DNA from: an uncultured Clostridia bacterium
GTDB taxonomy: Bacteria; Bacillota; Clostridia; Oscillospirales; Acutalibacteraceae
Assembly (NCBI GenBank): GCA_947623505.1
Contig: CANQGT010000005.1
Coordinates: 1-64,000, forward strand
Length of the DNA stretch: 64,000 nucleotides
Reading direction: 5' to 3'
Shown here: positions 23,111 to 32,436 of the stretch, one piece after another
How positions within the stretch are numbered: the stretch's first letter is position 1
How the letters are laid out: every line of letters starts with the position of its first letter
The notes under the pieces: model-generated
Database searches by the model: none
Told to the model about the DNA's origin: nothing
The model's input: only the letters and a program-made list of their open reading frames with translations
Made by a program: the position numbers and the translations under genes

Positions 23111-25336
23111 CTACGAAAGCTCATAGGGATTAAGGTCAAGGCTGACCGTTACTCCCTTGCACTCTTTTATTTTATTCACTCTTTTAAGAATTTCGCTGAA
23201 CATTCTGCGAATATTTTTTGAATTTTTGCATTTTACCGCAAGGCGGTACCGGTAATTATTGTTCAGTTTTCCGATTTTCGCGGGACTCGGCCCGAGAACG
23301 ATTATTTTTTCCCCTTTAAATTCATTTTCGCTGAGTTCAACCAGTACATCGAAAAACGCCTTTGAGCAGAGCAACGCCTTGCTTTCGTCCTCACCTGTAA
23401 AAGAAGCGGAATATATATCGCAGAACGGAGGGTAAGTAAGCGCTCTTCTCAGCGCCGATTCGGTTTCAAAGAAAGACTTGTAATCCTGCGCCGAAGCGTA
23501 TTCGATTATCTGATTTGCGGGATTTACAGTTTGGATAACGGCAACGCCGCGCTCGTCCCTCCTGCCGCTTCTTCCGACTACCTGAGTTATAAGATCAAAT
23601 GAACGCTCGTTTGAAGTGTAGTTCTCGTCATAAAGCGAATTGTCGGCATTCACTACTCCTACGAGGGTTACGTTCGGAAAATCAAGCCCCTTAGCGACCA
23701 TTTGCGTTCCCAAAAGAATATCGTAATCCCCTCTTGAAAACGCGTCAAAAAGCTTTTGATGGCTGAATTTGCCCGAAGTGGTGTCCGCATCCATACGAAG
23801 AACGCGCGCGTCAGGGAAAAGATATTTAAGACTGTCCTCAATCCTCTGGGTTCCGTAGCCGCTGTAGCGAATGCTGTTTTCCCCGCACTCGGGGCATCTA
23901 TTTTCAAGCGGCCTCGTATATCCGCAATAGTGGCACATCAGCCTGTTATTGTAGCTGTGATAAGTCAGGCTAATACTGCAATTCGGGCATGTTACAATGT
24001 GGCCGCAAGAATTGCAGGCGATAAACGTATTGTATCCGCGCCTGTTGATGAGCAGAATAGTCTGCTTTTGCCTTTCAAGATTATTACGGATAAGCTCTTC
24101 AAGTGTTTTGGAAATAAGAGTCTTATTTCCCGCTTTTGCCTCGGCTTTCATATCAACAGTAATTACTTCGGGAAGGCGAGCCGCGCCGTATCTCTCGTTA
24201 AGCTCGCACAAAACGTATTTACCGTTCACGGCGGCGCTGTACGTCTCAACGCTCGGCGTTGCCGAAGTCATAAGAAAAAGAGCGTTATTATATCTGCATC
24301 TGAAATTGGCAACGTCTCTCGCGTGGTATCTCGGTGTGCGTTCGCTTTTATAGGTGTGCTCCTGTTCTTCGTCCATAACGATTAAGCCGAGATTGTGCAG
24401 CGGAGCGAAAACGGCGCTTCGCGTTCCAACAACTATTTTAGCCTCGCCTCTGTCGGCGCGCTTAAATTCGTCGCTTCGCTCACCGAGTGACAGACCGCTG
24501 TGAAAGACCGCTGTTTTGTTGCCGTATCTTTTCTGAAATATCGCGAGCGTCTGAGGCGTGAGAGAAATTTCGGGCACCATAACGATAACGTCTTTTCCCA
24601 TATCGATTGCCTTATCTATAAGGCTCAGATAGACCTGAGTTTTGCCGGAGCCCGTAACTCCGTAAAGCAGACCTGTGCCTCCGCCCGAATCCATCATTTC
24701 GGCGAAACGCTCATATGCCGTACTCTGCTCGGGGGAAAGCGAGATGTTGTCTCGTATTCCCTGAGGATAAGCGGAATATGGCGACCTGTAAACCTCTTTA
24801 TCGAAAATTTCGCATACGCCGAGTTTGGCGAGATTTTTTACAACCGCATCGCTTACGGAGCAAAACTCGCAAACCTCGCTCAACGCAGCCGTTCCCACGT
24901 CAAAAAGCAAATCGGCAACCGTTTTTTGCTTCGGAGTAAGTTTAGGCAGCTCGTCCTCGGACTCAACGGTAAGGCGGACTGTTTTTTTGCTTTTGTCACC
25001 AACTTTATCAATACCGCGCGGCAACATCTGAGCAAGGCAGTCATAGGTAGTGCAAAAACATCTCTCCCTTAGCCAAAGAGCAAGCTTCACCATTTCCTCG
25101 GTAAGAACGGGCGATTTTCCGCATACGGAGCAAATTTCCTTTAATTCGGTGTTTATCGCGTCAAAAAGCTTAACTACAATACCGTTTCTTATTACGTTGC
25201 CCTTTCCGAACGGCACTTTTACTCTCGTTCCAACGATGATTGATTTTATAAGATGCTCGGGAACGTAATAGTCATAATCGGATTCGGAGTTAAAAAAAGT
25301 TTTCTCAACGGCAACGGTGGCAATACGCCTGTTCAT
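23111..25336 (-). CDS. priA: Primosomal replication-restart helicase PriA
   Basis: A 741-residue 3'-to-5' helicase that reloads the replisome at stalled forks. In order: 3' DNA-binding domain, winged-helix region, helicase lobe 1 with Walker A GVTGSGKTQVY and Walker B DEEQEHTYKSE, a four-pair Cys zinc domain (CNSCGHIVTCPNC, then CHYCGY and CPECG), lobe 2 with QMVAKGLDFPNV and QVVGRSGR, and a C-terminal domain. The usual coaBC gene between rpoZ and priA is missing; priA overlaps rpoZ by 4 bp. Confidence 0.95.
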   Translation of the reverse strand: MNRRIATVAVEKTFFNSESDYDYYVPEHLIKSIIVGTRVKVPFGKGNVIRNGIVVKLFDAINTELKEICSVCGKSPVLTEEMVKLALWLRERCFCTTYDCLAQMLPRGIDKVGDKSKKTVRLTVESEDELPKLTPKQKTVADLLFDVGTAALSEVCEFCSVSDAVVKNLAKLGVCEIFDKEVYRSPYSAYPQGIRDNISLSPEQSTAYERFAEMMDSGGGTGLLYGVTGSGKTQVYLSLIDKAIDMGKDVIVMVPEISLTPQTLAIFQKRYGNKTAVFHSGLSLGERSDEFKRADRGEAKIVVGTRSAVFAPLHNLGLIVMDEEQEHTYKSERTPRYHARDVANFRCRYNNALFLMTSATPSVETYSAAVNGKYVLCELNERYGAARLPEVITVDMKAEAKAGNKTLISKTLEELIRNNLERQKQTILLINRRGYNTFIACNSCGHIVTCPNCSISLTYHSYNNRLMCHYCGYTRPLENRCPECGENSIRYSGYGTQRIEDSLKYLFPDARVLRMDADTTSGKFSHQKLFDAFSRGDYDILLGTQMVAKGLDFPNVTLVGVVNADNSLYDENYTSNERSFDLITQVVGRSGRRDERGVAVIQTVNPANQIIEYASAQDYKSFFETESALRRALTYPPFCDIYSASFTGEDESKALLCSKAFFDVLVELSENEFKGEKIIVLGPSPAKIGKLNNNYRYRLAVKCKNSKNIRRMFSEILKRVNKIKECKGVTVSLDLNPYELS

Positions 25337-25548
25337 TTTTCTTCAGTAAGGAGTTCTTCCGGCTCCTCGATAACATACTTGCCGTTGTAAATGTCGTCAA
25401 TAGCAAGCGAAACGGCTTTTGTATCGAGCAAAACGTCTCTTTTAACGGCGTCGTCGCGTATCTCGCGCGCTCTTTTCGCCGTTCCTATAACAAGGCTGTA
25501 TCTGCTGTTGCAGCCCTTAAGCAGTTTTTTTAAATCGGGATTAAACAT
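25333..25548 (-). CDS. rpoZ: RNA polymerase omega subunit
   Basis: A 71-residue assembly subunit of RNA polymerase. The omega core is SRYSLVIGTAKRAREI, then a helix carrying KAVSLAIDDIYNGKYVI. ATG at 25548 is preferred to the track start at 25554 because AAGGAG lies 8 bases before it. The position between gmk and priA is the usual one. Confidence 0.9.
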   Translation of the reverse strand: MFNPDLKKLLKGCNSRYSLVIGTAKRAREIRDDAVKRDVLLDTKAVSLAIDDIYNGKYVIEEPEELLTEEK

Positions 25549-25567
25549 AATCATTTCTCCTTAAAAT

Positions 25568-26149
25568 TTACAGTGAATTATTTCGTTTTTTAAGTTCCGA
25601 GGTCAGTATCTCGTTTATTTCATCAACGGCTTTTTCAAGCTCGTTGTTGACCACTATGTAATCAAATTCGCCGGAAGATTTGATTTCTTCCCGCGCTATT
25701 TTCATTCTGTTTAAAATCGCGTCGTCGCTCTCTGTATTGCGCTTTTTGAGCCTTTGCTCAAGCGTTTTCATATCAGGCGGCATTAAAAAGATAGAAACCG
25801 CGTCGGGGCAGCGCTTCATCACCTTCTGCGCGCCCTTGCGCTCAATGATAAGAAAGCATATTTTGCCGGCTTCAACGTTGGCAAGAGCGGGAGCGGCAGG
25901 AGTTCCGTAATAGCAGTCGGCATAATTCGCGTATTCGAGGAACTCGTTGTTCTCTATCTTTCTTTCAAATTCGCTTTTTGAAATGAAGTAATAGTTTATG
26001 CCGTTTATTTCGCCTTCTCTCGGAGCGCGTGTCGTTGCGGAAACAGATTCGCAAACGTCGTCTCTCCGCTTAGCTATTTCCTTAAAAACGGTGTCTTTTC
26101 CGCATCCGCTCGGAGCGGAAAGAATAACAATCATACCCTTATTTCCCAT
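25568..26149 (-). CDS. gmk: Guanylate kinase
   Basis: A 193-residue kinase converting GMP to GDP. P-loop [10 protein letters not shown] near the N-terminus, then [21 protein letters not shown] (GMP-binding, split here) and the [16 protein letters not shown] substrate loop, with a lid region rich in Arg. The usual P-loop has GAGKGT or GVGKGT; here GCGKDT, still a valid Walker A. It overlaps remA by 11 bp. Confidence 0.94.
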   Translation of the reverse strand: MGNKGMIVILSAPSGCGKDTVFKEIAKRRDDVCESVSATTRAPREGEINGINYYFISKSEFERKIENNEFLEYANYADCYYGTPAAPALANVEAGKICFLIIERKGAQKVMKRCPDAVSIFLMPPDMKTLEQRLKKRNTESDDAILNRMKIAREEIKSSGEFDYIVVNNELEKAVDEINEILTSELKKRNNSL

Positions 26150-26390
26150 CTCGCACCTCCGCGCCGAAACGAACCGCGATCTGCTTAATATCCAAATAAG
26201 ATAAAATCACGTTATCCGAATCGGTAATTATCACGCTCATAGTCTTTCTGCCGTGAGTTGCGTCTATCAGACTGCCGTTTGTTTTTGCGACCTGAACGAT
26301 TCGCTTTACCGGAGCGGACTCGGGGCTGACTATTGAAATTATTCTGTCGGCATTTACAAGGTTGCCGAAACCGATATTAACCAAATTCAT
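26139..26390 (-). CDS. remA: RemA-family (DUF370) DNA-binding regulator
   Basis: An 83-residue protein matching RemA/Ylz[20 protein letters not shown], then [16 protein letters not shown]. In B. subtilis RemA activates biofilm matrix and osmoprotectant genes by binding arrays of upstream sites as a multimeric ring. In Clostridia the gene is nearly always beside gmk, as here. Start ATG with AAGGTGG before it. Confidence 0.92.
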   Translation of the reverse strand: MNLVNIGFGNLVNADRIISIVSPESAPVKRIVQVAKTNGSLIDATHGRKTMSVIITDSDNVILSYLDIKQIAVRFGAEVRDGK

Positions 26391-26399
26391 ACGGCCACC

Positions 26400-27278
26400 T
26401 TATTCTATATTCTGAATTTGCTCGCGTATTTTTTCGATTTCAGCCTTAACGTCAACCACTTTTGAGGCTATATCAACGTCACAAGCCTTGGATGCTATGG
26501 TGTTTGCCTCCCTGTTCATTTCCTGAACCAAAAAATCGAGCTTTCTGCCGACAGGCTCTCCGCAATCGAGAATTTTTTTAAACTGCGATATATGCGAACG
26601 CAGGCGAACGGTTTCCTCGGCAACAGCCACCTTATCGGCATAAATTGCTACTTCCTGCAAGATTCTGCTCTCGTCAAGCGAAGCGTCGCCCAAAAGCATA
26701 TGCACCCTGTCTATAAGTTTCTGATTGTAAATTCTGACCGTTTCGGGAGACCGCGCTTCTATAAAAGAAACGGTTTCAAGAATAAAATTGAGACGGGAAA
26801 GAATATCCTCCCTCATTTCAGCGCCCTCGGCCTCGCGCATTTCGATAAATCTGTCTACAGCGTCCTCGGCGGCTTTTTCGGCAATGCTCCATAATTTGTC
26901 CTCATCTTCATCTGATTTTCTGACTACAAGAACATCGGGAAAATGAGCTATACTGTAAGCCCCGAAATCCTCTCTAAGGCCGTAACCCTCGCTTATCTCG
27001 CGCAAAGCGTCGATATACGCGCCCGCAAGGGAATGATTTACCGCCACCTCGGTGTTATCGGCTTCAAGAGCTTCTACCGTAACAAAACAATCCACTTTAC
27101 CGCGCGATATTCTTGAATTTACATACGCCTTGAGCTTATCCTCAAGAAAAGCGTACTGCCGAGGAATTCGGCAGGAAAATTCAAAGAATTTGTGATTTAC
27201 CGATTTGATTTCGACCGTGATAACATATCCGTCGGCTTCATAGGTCGCTCTGCCGAAGCCGGTCATAGATTTCAGCAT
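26400..27278 (-). CDS. yicC: YicC/YloC family endoribonuclease
   Basis: A 292-residue protein starting MLKSMTGFGRATYE, the YicC signature, with IKSVNHKFFEFSCRIPR following and the C-terminal DUF1732 region (GRKLDFLVQEMNREANTIASK, split here). The family was linked to stationary-phase growth and later shown to include RNA-cleaving enzymes in E. coli and B. subtilis. It is the first gene of a ~13-kb operon with a clear promoter. Confidence 0.93.
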   Translation of the reverse strand: MLKSMTGFGRATYEADGYVITVEIKSVNHKFFEFSCRIPRQYAFLEDKLKAYVNSRISRGKVDCFVTVEALEADNTEVAVNHSLAGAYIDALREISEGYGLREDFGAYSIAHFPDVLVVRKSDEDEDKLWSIAEKAAEDAVDRFIEMREAEGAEMREDILSRLNFILETVSFIEARSPETVRIYNQKLIDRVHMLLGDASLDESRILQEVAIYADKVAVAEETVRLRSHISQFKKILDCGEPVGRKLDFLVQEMNREANTIASKACDVDIASKVVDVKAEIEKIREQIQNIE

Positions 27279-27310
27279 AAAGTTCTTCTCCGTAAAATTT
27301 TATTTAAAAA

Positions 27311-27340
27311 ATTATACGACGCCTGAATTACGCCGGTCAA
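27311..27340 (-). promoter_or_regulatory. Promoter of the yicC-to-thiN operon
   Basis: Minus strand TTGACC, 18-base spacer, TATAAT, ending 32 bases before the yicC ATG. It is the only strong promoter I see for the long run down to thiN. Confidence 0.7.
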
Positions 27341-27391
27341 TATTTTATTAACAATTTATTTACAATATTCATAATAAGTTTACAATTAGGC

Positions 27392-28381
27392 TTATTTATA
27401 AATTTCGGAAATGGCTTTCGCTTTATCGGCAACCATATCGGCAAGATACACGGGCTCAATCACCTTAATATCAGAACCGAACTGCATTATCCAGCTTGCA
27501 AGCCCGTCGCTTACAGACACTTCTATTACTGTTTCAAAATGCTCCGTATCCACGGCGTTCAACGGAATTTCCGAGCCGAAGCGGTCAAGCATCTGTTCGC
27601 GAAGATCGAGCGCGCACCGGAGCCGAACCGTATCCCTTGCCCCGCTGAACATATTGAATATTTTGGAAGTATAATCCGCCACGTCGAAGCCGTTTTTATA
27701 TTCCGGCAAATCGGTTACCGGACGGATCGGCTCATCAAGAATCTCCACCCTTTTCATTCTGTCGAGCCGAAGATTTAAAAGGTTATCGTATTTTGAAACG
27801 TTACATACAAGATAATAATGGTCCTCTTTCCATATAAGCGCATATGGGGAAACGGTAAATTTCTTTTCCGTGTAGCTCTTCCTGTTTTCTTTATCGATAT
27901 TTCGCCTTTTGTATGTAAATTTTACGGTGGATTTTCGGCTTATTGCCGTGTCGAGCGCGTCTATCACATAGTAAATTTCTTCATTGTCGCATTTATTTTT
28001 GTTTTCGCAGTAAACTTGGGAGCGCAGAGCCTTTACCTGATTTTCGGAGAGAAGATTTTCAAGCTTTGAGATAAGCGCTTTCGTTTTATTCGGGGTTATA
28101 AATCCTGCGGCGGAAACGGCGTCGATAAGCAAGCGTATTTCCGGTATTTCAAAATCGCGCGAGGCCATAACGAAACCGCTTTTCGGGGAACGCACCGATA
28201 TAATATCGCACCCGACGGCCTTAAGCGCCTGAACATCGGCGTAAATGCTTTTTCTTTCCGCTTTAACTCCGTTTTCCGCAAGCATTGAAATAAGCTCGGA
28301 CGTTGAAACAGGATTTTCGTCGTCCGAGTATTTTTCAAGATACCTGTAAATCATAAGAGTTTTTAATTTAGAAGTCTGCAT
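27392..28381 (-). CDS. WYL-domain transcriptional regulator
   Basis: About 329 residues from ATG 28381 (AGGTG 6 bases upstream; the track start at 28417 adds 12 unlikely residues). An N-terminal HTH_11-type winged helix (~1-70: KLKTLMIYRYLEKYSDDENP, then SIYADVQAL) is followed by a WYL domain (~140-230: VKFTYKRRNID, then ALIWKEDHYYLVCNV) and a C-terminal WCX region. WYL regulators sense small ligands or nucleic acids and often repress stress or defence genes; the targets here are unknown. It follows a PBP gene by 32 bases and there is no defence locus nearby. Confidence 0.85.
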   Translation of the reverse strand: MQTSKLKTLMIYRYLEKYSDDENPVSTSELISMLAENGVKAERKSIYADVQALKAVGCDIISVRSPKSGFVMASRDFEIPEIRLLIDAVSAAGFITPNKTKALISKLENLLSENQVKALRSQVYCENKNKCDNEEIYYVIDALDTAISRKSTVKFTYKRRNIDKENRKSYTEKKFTVSPYALIWKEDHYYLVCNVSKYDNLLNLRLDRMKRVEILDEPIRPVTDLPEYKNGFDVADYTSKIFNMFSGARDTVRLRCALDLREQMLDRFGSEIPLNAVDTEHFETVIEVSVSDGLASWIMQFGSDIKVIEPVYLADMVADKAKAISEIYK

Positions 28382-28413
28382 AGTATCACCTCGAAAATAT
28401 TTTACCATTATTT

Positions 28414-29892
28414 TCAAAGATTTTCAACTATTGTACGAAAAATGGGACAGCAATCCCCCGCTCCGCTATTTCCGTCCTCAGTCATAACGACTATGGCGTA
28501 TTTCGGCTTTTCGTATGGGTAAACTCCCGCAAACCAGGTGTTAAGGATTTCTCTGTCGCCGTCGTATCTTCCGCTCTGCGCAGTAGACGTTTTCCCCGCG
28601 GAGGAATTGTTGTAATCCGCCGCGGCTCCGGTGCCGTCTGTTACAACGTAGCGCATATATTCGAGCAGTTTTTCCGCCGTTTCCTTTTCAATGACGCGGC
28701 GGCCGGGATTATCGGCGTATTCGGTATATGCTCCGCCGTCGCTCATTTCGCCGCGAAGTACACGAGGCGGATTGTAAATTCCTCCGTTTGCGATTGCCGC
28801 GGCAACAGAGCAAAAGAAAACGGGCGAAGCGGTGAGCCTGCCCTGACCGAAGCCGAGCAAGGCAAGCTGACCGGGCGACTGAAGCTCCTCAAGTGACGGC
28901 AGACTTCCGTTTGATTTTTTCCACTCTTCGCCGAATGAGCAGACTTGACCAAAGCCGAATTTTTCCGCCGTTTCAGTAAGCTTCTGCGCTCCGAGCTTAA
29001 GCGCAAGTTCTATAAAATAGCAGTTGCAGGAATTCGCGAGCGCTTCTTTTATGTGCTGCAAACCGTGTTCTTTCTTTTTCTGGCAGGAAAACACCGTGTC
29101 GCCCACCGTTGTTTCGCCCTTGCATTCATATAGAATATCGATTTTGTTTTCTATCGCGCAGGCGGAAACTACAAGCTTAAAAACAGAACCGACCGCATAC
29201 GGCATAAAGGCTCTGTAAAGATGATCGTAAGGCTTGCTGAAAGCGGCGAGAATTTCGCCCGTTTCAACGTCCGCTACCACTACCGCTCCTTTTTCCATTT
29301 CCGCCGCCGCGTTTTCAACCGTTTTCTGAATTTCCTTATCTATCGTAAGAACAGGGCCGTATTCTGAATAATAATTATCGTCCGTAACGGTTCCGCCGTC
29401 TCCCTCAAGCAGTCTGCCCTTCGCGTCTATTGTAAAATTTACCTTTTTTGAGCCTATCTCCCGTGAATAATACTTTTCGCATTCCTCAACAAGCATTGCG
29501 GCGGGGATATCGCTTTTGTGCCGTTTTTTTACCTCAATTATTTTTATGTTATCGCATTTTTCAAAATAGCTTATGTCTTTTACAACAGGATATCCCTCGC
29601 GCAGTTCTTTAATAATGTCGCTTCTTTCCTCATATGAAAAAAGCCTTTCGAGCTCGGCAAGGCACTTTTCGTTCGGCCGTATCACCGCTTTCAATGCGTC
29701 TGAGTTATTTGTCAGCTTGGAATAATTCCTGTCGTAAACCGTAGGATAAAGCGTGTCAATCGTCAGAGTATAGCTGTTGTAGCCGCTCGATACCGTGTAA
29801 TCGCCGCTGAAAACAATATATCCCATACGGCCGATTATACCTGAAAACGCCAAAGCGAAAGCCGCAGCGATAACGATCATTCTTTTTTTCAA
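28414..29892 (-). CDS. Class B-type penicillin-binding transpeptidase with KTS motif
   Basis: About 492 residues. An N-terminal membrane helix (MIVIAAAFALAFSGIIGRMGYIVF) is followed by a ~170-residue non-catalytic part and the transpeptidase domain: SxxK as SVFK (in YAVGSVFKLVVSA), SxN as SCN (NSCNCYF) and the third motif as SAGKTSTAQSG, KTS where the family has KTG. The length and short N-terminal region resemble PbpA/SpoVD-like proteins. It could serve elongation, division or sporulation; I cannot choose. TTG at 29892 (MKKRMIV) with GGGGGTG upstream is the likelier start. Confidence 0.8.
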   Translation of the reverse strand: MKKRMIVIAAAFALAFSGIIGRMGYIVFSGDYTVSSGYNSYTLTIDTLYPTVYDRNYSKLTNNSDALKAVIRPNEKCLAELERLFSYEERSDIIKELREGYPVVKDISYFEKCDNIKIIEVKKRHKSDIPAAMLVEECEKYYSREIGSKKVNFTIDAKGRLLEGDGGTVTDDNYYSEYGPVLTIDKEIQKTVENAAAEMEKGAVVVADVETGEILAAFSKPYDHLYRAFMPYAVGSVFKLVVSACAIENKIDILYECKGETTVGDTVFSCQKKKEHGLQHIKEALANSCNCYFIELALKLGAQKLTETAEKFGFGQVCSFGEEWKKSNGSLPSLEELQSPGQLALLGFGQGRLTASPVFFCSVAAAIANGGIYNPPRVLRGEMSDGGAYTEYADNPGRRVIEKETAEKLLEYMRYVVTDGTGAAADYNNSSAGKTSTAQSGRYDGDREILNTWFAGVYPYEKPKYAIVVMTEDGNSGAGDCCPIFRTIVENL

Positions 29893-29931
29893 AAAAAGCA
29901 CCCCCGTATATTATTTACGGAGGCGTTAAAG

Positions 29932-31164
29932 TTAATCTCTTTTTCTTCTGAAAAGCGCGCTTGGCGATATATCTAAAGAGCAGTCAAACGAATATGTATC
30001 GGTGGCTTTGTTTGCGGCGCTTACCTTTTCGCCGTCGTTTTCATTTACCAATCCGGAGACTTTTATTTTGAAAGGCGGTTTGAAGGGCTCCAAAATTTCG
30101 AGTTCTTCTCCCTCAAAAAATCTGTTGCGCTGGTCTACAAAAATTCTTGAACCCTCTTGCCTGTTATAGAGAGCGCAAACGTCCCACTGCCTTATATATC
30201 CGCCGTTATCGAGCGTTTGCCCGTTTTTCATTCTTCCGAAATAAAAGCCCGTGGAATATTCTCGGTGGCTTATTTTACCCATTTCCTCAATTATCCAACT
30301 GTCGGGCACATAATTTTCGCTCGGAGAGGCGGCATAGCCGTCGAGCGCGGCTCTGTAAGCGTTTGTAACAGCCGCGGTGTAATATTCGCTCTTTGCCCTG
30401 CCCTCAATTTTAAATGAATTTATACCGGCGCTTATGAGCTCGGGTATATGCTCAATCATACAGAGATCGCGTGAATTTAAGATATAAGTGCCGCCGTCTT
30501 CTTCCTCGATTGGGAAAAAGATACCGGGGCGCGTTTCCTCGGTCAGACGGTATTTCCAGCGGCAGGGCTGAGCGCAGTCTCCCCTGTTAGCGTCTCTTCC
30601 CGCCATATAGTCGGATAGAATACATCTTCCGCTGAAGCTCATACACATCGCGCCGTGAACAAAGGTTTCAATTTCAAGCCCGTCAGGCGTTTTATCTCTT
30701 ATTGATTTGATCTCGCCAAGAGTAAGTTCCCTTGCGAGAACAACTCTTTTGGCTCCCATTTCGTAAAAAGCGCGCGCCGATTCGTAATTAACTATCCCCG
30801 CTTGTGTGGAAATATGAACGTCCGTATTCGGGGCGTATTTTTTCGCGAGGGACAAAACGCCCATATCGGCGATGATAAGTGCGTCAACACCGATTTCGGC
30901 GGCATATGAAAGAAAATCGGGCAATTCGGGAATTTCTTCGTTTCGCGGCAGCGTATTGCAGGTCAAATACAGCTTTTTTCCGCGGGAATGAACAAAATCA
31001 ACAGCTTCTTTAAGCTGAAACGAATCAAAATTCGCGGGATTTGAACGCATACCGAACGAAGTTCCGCCAACATAGACGGCGTCCGCTCCGAAATCAACGG
31101 CGTATCTCAGCCTCAGCCCGTCGCCCGCGGGAGACAGTAATTCGGGAATAATCATACTCATCAC
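29932..31164 (-). CDS. U32-family peptidase-like protein (TrhP/YrrO-type)
   Basis: A 410-residue protein. Collagenase-like U32 motifs: IPELLSPAGDGLRLRYAVDFGADAVYVGG (split here), VFVHGAMC-like FVHGAMCMSFSGRC with SDYMAGRDANRGDCAQPCRW (conserved Cys for a metal cluster) and NSFKIEGRAKSEYYTAAVTNAYR. Members TrhP/RlhA take part in tRNA and rRNA hydroxylation, and genuine protease activity is uncertain. It overlaps mltG by 4 bp. The exact start is unclear (GTG 31164, ATG 31161 or ATG 31155) because no good ribosome binding site is present. Confidence 0.87.
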   Translation of the reverse strand: MMSMIIPELLSPAGDGLRLRYAVDFGADAVYVGGTSFGMRSNPANFDSFQLKEAVDFVHSRGKKLYLTCNTLPRNEEIPELPDFLSYAAEIGVDALIIADMGVLSLAKKYAPNTDVHISTQAGIVNYESARAFYEMGAKRVVLARELTLGEIKSIRDKTPDGLEIETFVHGAMCMSFSGRCILSDYMAGRDANRGDCAQPCRWKYRLTEETRPGIFFPIEEEDGGTYILNSRDLCMIEHIPELISAGINSFKIEGRAKSEYYTAAVTNAYRAALDGYAASPSENYVPDSWIIEEMGKISHREYSTGFYFGRMKNGQTLDNGGYIRQWDVCALYNRQEGSRIFVDQRNRFFEGEELEILEPFKPPFKIKVSGLVNENDGEKVSAANKATDTYSFDCSLDISPSALFRRKRD

Positions 31165-32423
31165 AGCAGATACGGCGCGTATTTCTGAATAAGAGATCTA
31201 AATTCGGAATTTGTTTTCGCCGTGTAAATATTTCTGTTAATATCGTGGAAGAAGAAATAGCAGTCGGTATCTTTCGGATAAAGCGCCGCCTTTATTGCCG
31301 CAATGCCGGGATTGCATATTGGCCCTTCAGGAAGGCCCTCAACATTTGAGCTTATCTGCGTGTTGTAGTACGAGAGATAATAATCCGCTGAATGTCCTGT
31401 CGTTCCTATAGCGGATGAAAGCTTGCTCGTTATATAGTCCGACGTGGACTGGCAGCCGAGTGACGGCCAGTTGGTTGGATCCTTAAGCCTGTTTTCGATT
31501 ATTCCGGCAATAACGGGCATTTGATCGTTGTTTGCGGCCTCCGCCTGAATGATCGAAGCTATAATAATTATCTCGTGCATTGTAAAGCCGAGCTCCTCGG
31601 CACGCTTTCGGTATTCCTCCGTGATTTTATTTTCCGTGTTTTTTAGGAATGTTTCAATGACCGAGGCGGGGCTTTGGCCGATATAAAAATCGTAAGTATC
31701 GGGGAAAAGGTAGCCCTCAAGCCTGAACGGAACAGTCTCGCTGTAGGTAAGAGATGAAACGAGTGAATAGGAAAACTGAGTGTTTTGGACAACTGAAATA
31801 AACGCGTTTTTATCGGATATAACTTCGTTGTCAACAAGTCTTTTCGTTATATCCGCCATTGTATATCCTTCGGGGAAGGTCAGTCTCACGGTTTCGGCGG
31901 TGTCGGCCTTTCCGAGCATTGTGATAAGCATATTTTCAAACCCCATCTTACCGTTCAGACTGTAAGAACCGGGTTCAAAAGGTCCGTCAAGAGAAGTCTG
32001 CCTGCTTAAAAGAGTTGTTTCGAGTTTTACAAGCAGCTTGCAGAAATTTTTGCAGGTTATAAGCTTGTTTTCAGCAAGAATATCTATGGCATCATAAGGA
32101 GATTTAAGTTCCTGATTATAGCTTACCGTGACGCTGTCTTTCGATTTAGTCATACCGAAAAGGTCATTAAGACATAAAATAGCGTAAACGGAAATAACCG
32201 CGGAAACACAAAAAACTATAATAAAAAACATATAGGTGGAGAGCACTGTGGTGCCCTTTTTCTTTTTGTTTTTTAAGGTAGCCTGCGGGAAATTACCGTT
32301 TGTTTTTTTGTAATCCCTTATGATCTTAGCGTAATCCTCGTTAGAAAAATAAATATCCCTGCTTCCCGTATCAGCGTCAACAGGATTTGTGCCGGATTCG
32401 TTGGGCTCAAAATAATCAGGCAT
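31161..32423 (-). CDS. mltG: Endolytic murein transglycosylase MltG
   Basis: A 420-residue membrane protein that cuts nascent glycan strands and sets their length. A ~65-residue cytoplasmic N-terminus is followed by one membrane helix (TYMFFIIVFCVSAVISVYAILCL region), a LysM-like part and the YceG domain (~200-420) with FRLEGYLFPDTYDF and the catalytic Glu in IIIASIIQAEA, then NRLKDPTNWPSLGCQSTSDY (split here). AAGGAGG before the ATG is strong. Confidence 0.93.
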   Translation of the reverse strand: MPDYFEPNESGTNPVDADTGSRDIYFSNEDYAKIIRDYKKTNGNFPQATLKNKKKKGTTVLSTYMFFIIVFCVSAVISVYAILCLNDLFGMTKSKDSVTVSYNQELKSPYDAIDILAENKLITCKNFCKLLVKLETTLLSRQTSLDGPFEPGSYSLNGKMGFENMLITMLGKADTAETVRLTFPEGYTMADITKRLVDNEVISDKNAFISVVQNTQFSYSLVSSLTYSETVPFRLEGYLFPDTYDFYIGQSPASVIETFLKNTENKITEEYRKRAEELGFTMHEIIIIASIIQAEAANNDQMPVIAGIIENRLKDPTNWPSLGCQSTSDYITSKLSSAIGTTGHSADYYLSYYNTQISSNVEGLPEGPICNPGIAAIKAALYPKDTDCYFFFHDINRNIYTAKTNSEFRSLIQKYAPYLL

Positions 32424-32436
32424 ATTTTCATCCTCC

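Noticed and set aside
27392-28381. WYL regulator as marker of a defence island
   Set aside because: Neighbours are cell-wall and housekeeping genes; no defence-type gene lies within reach.
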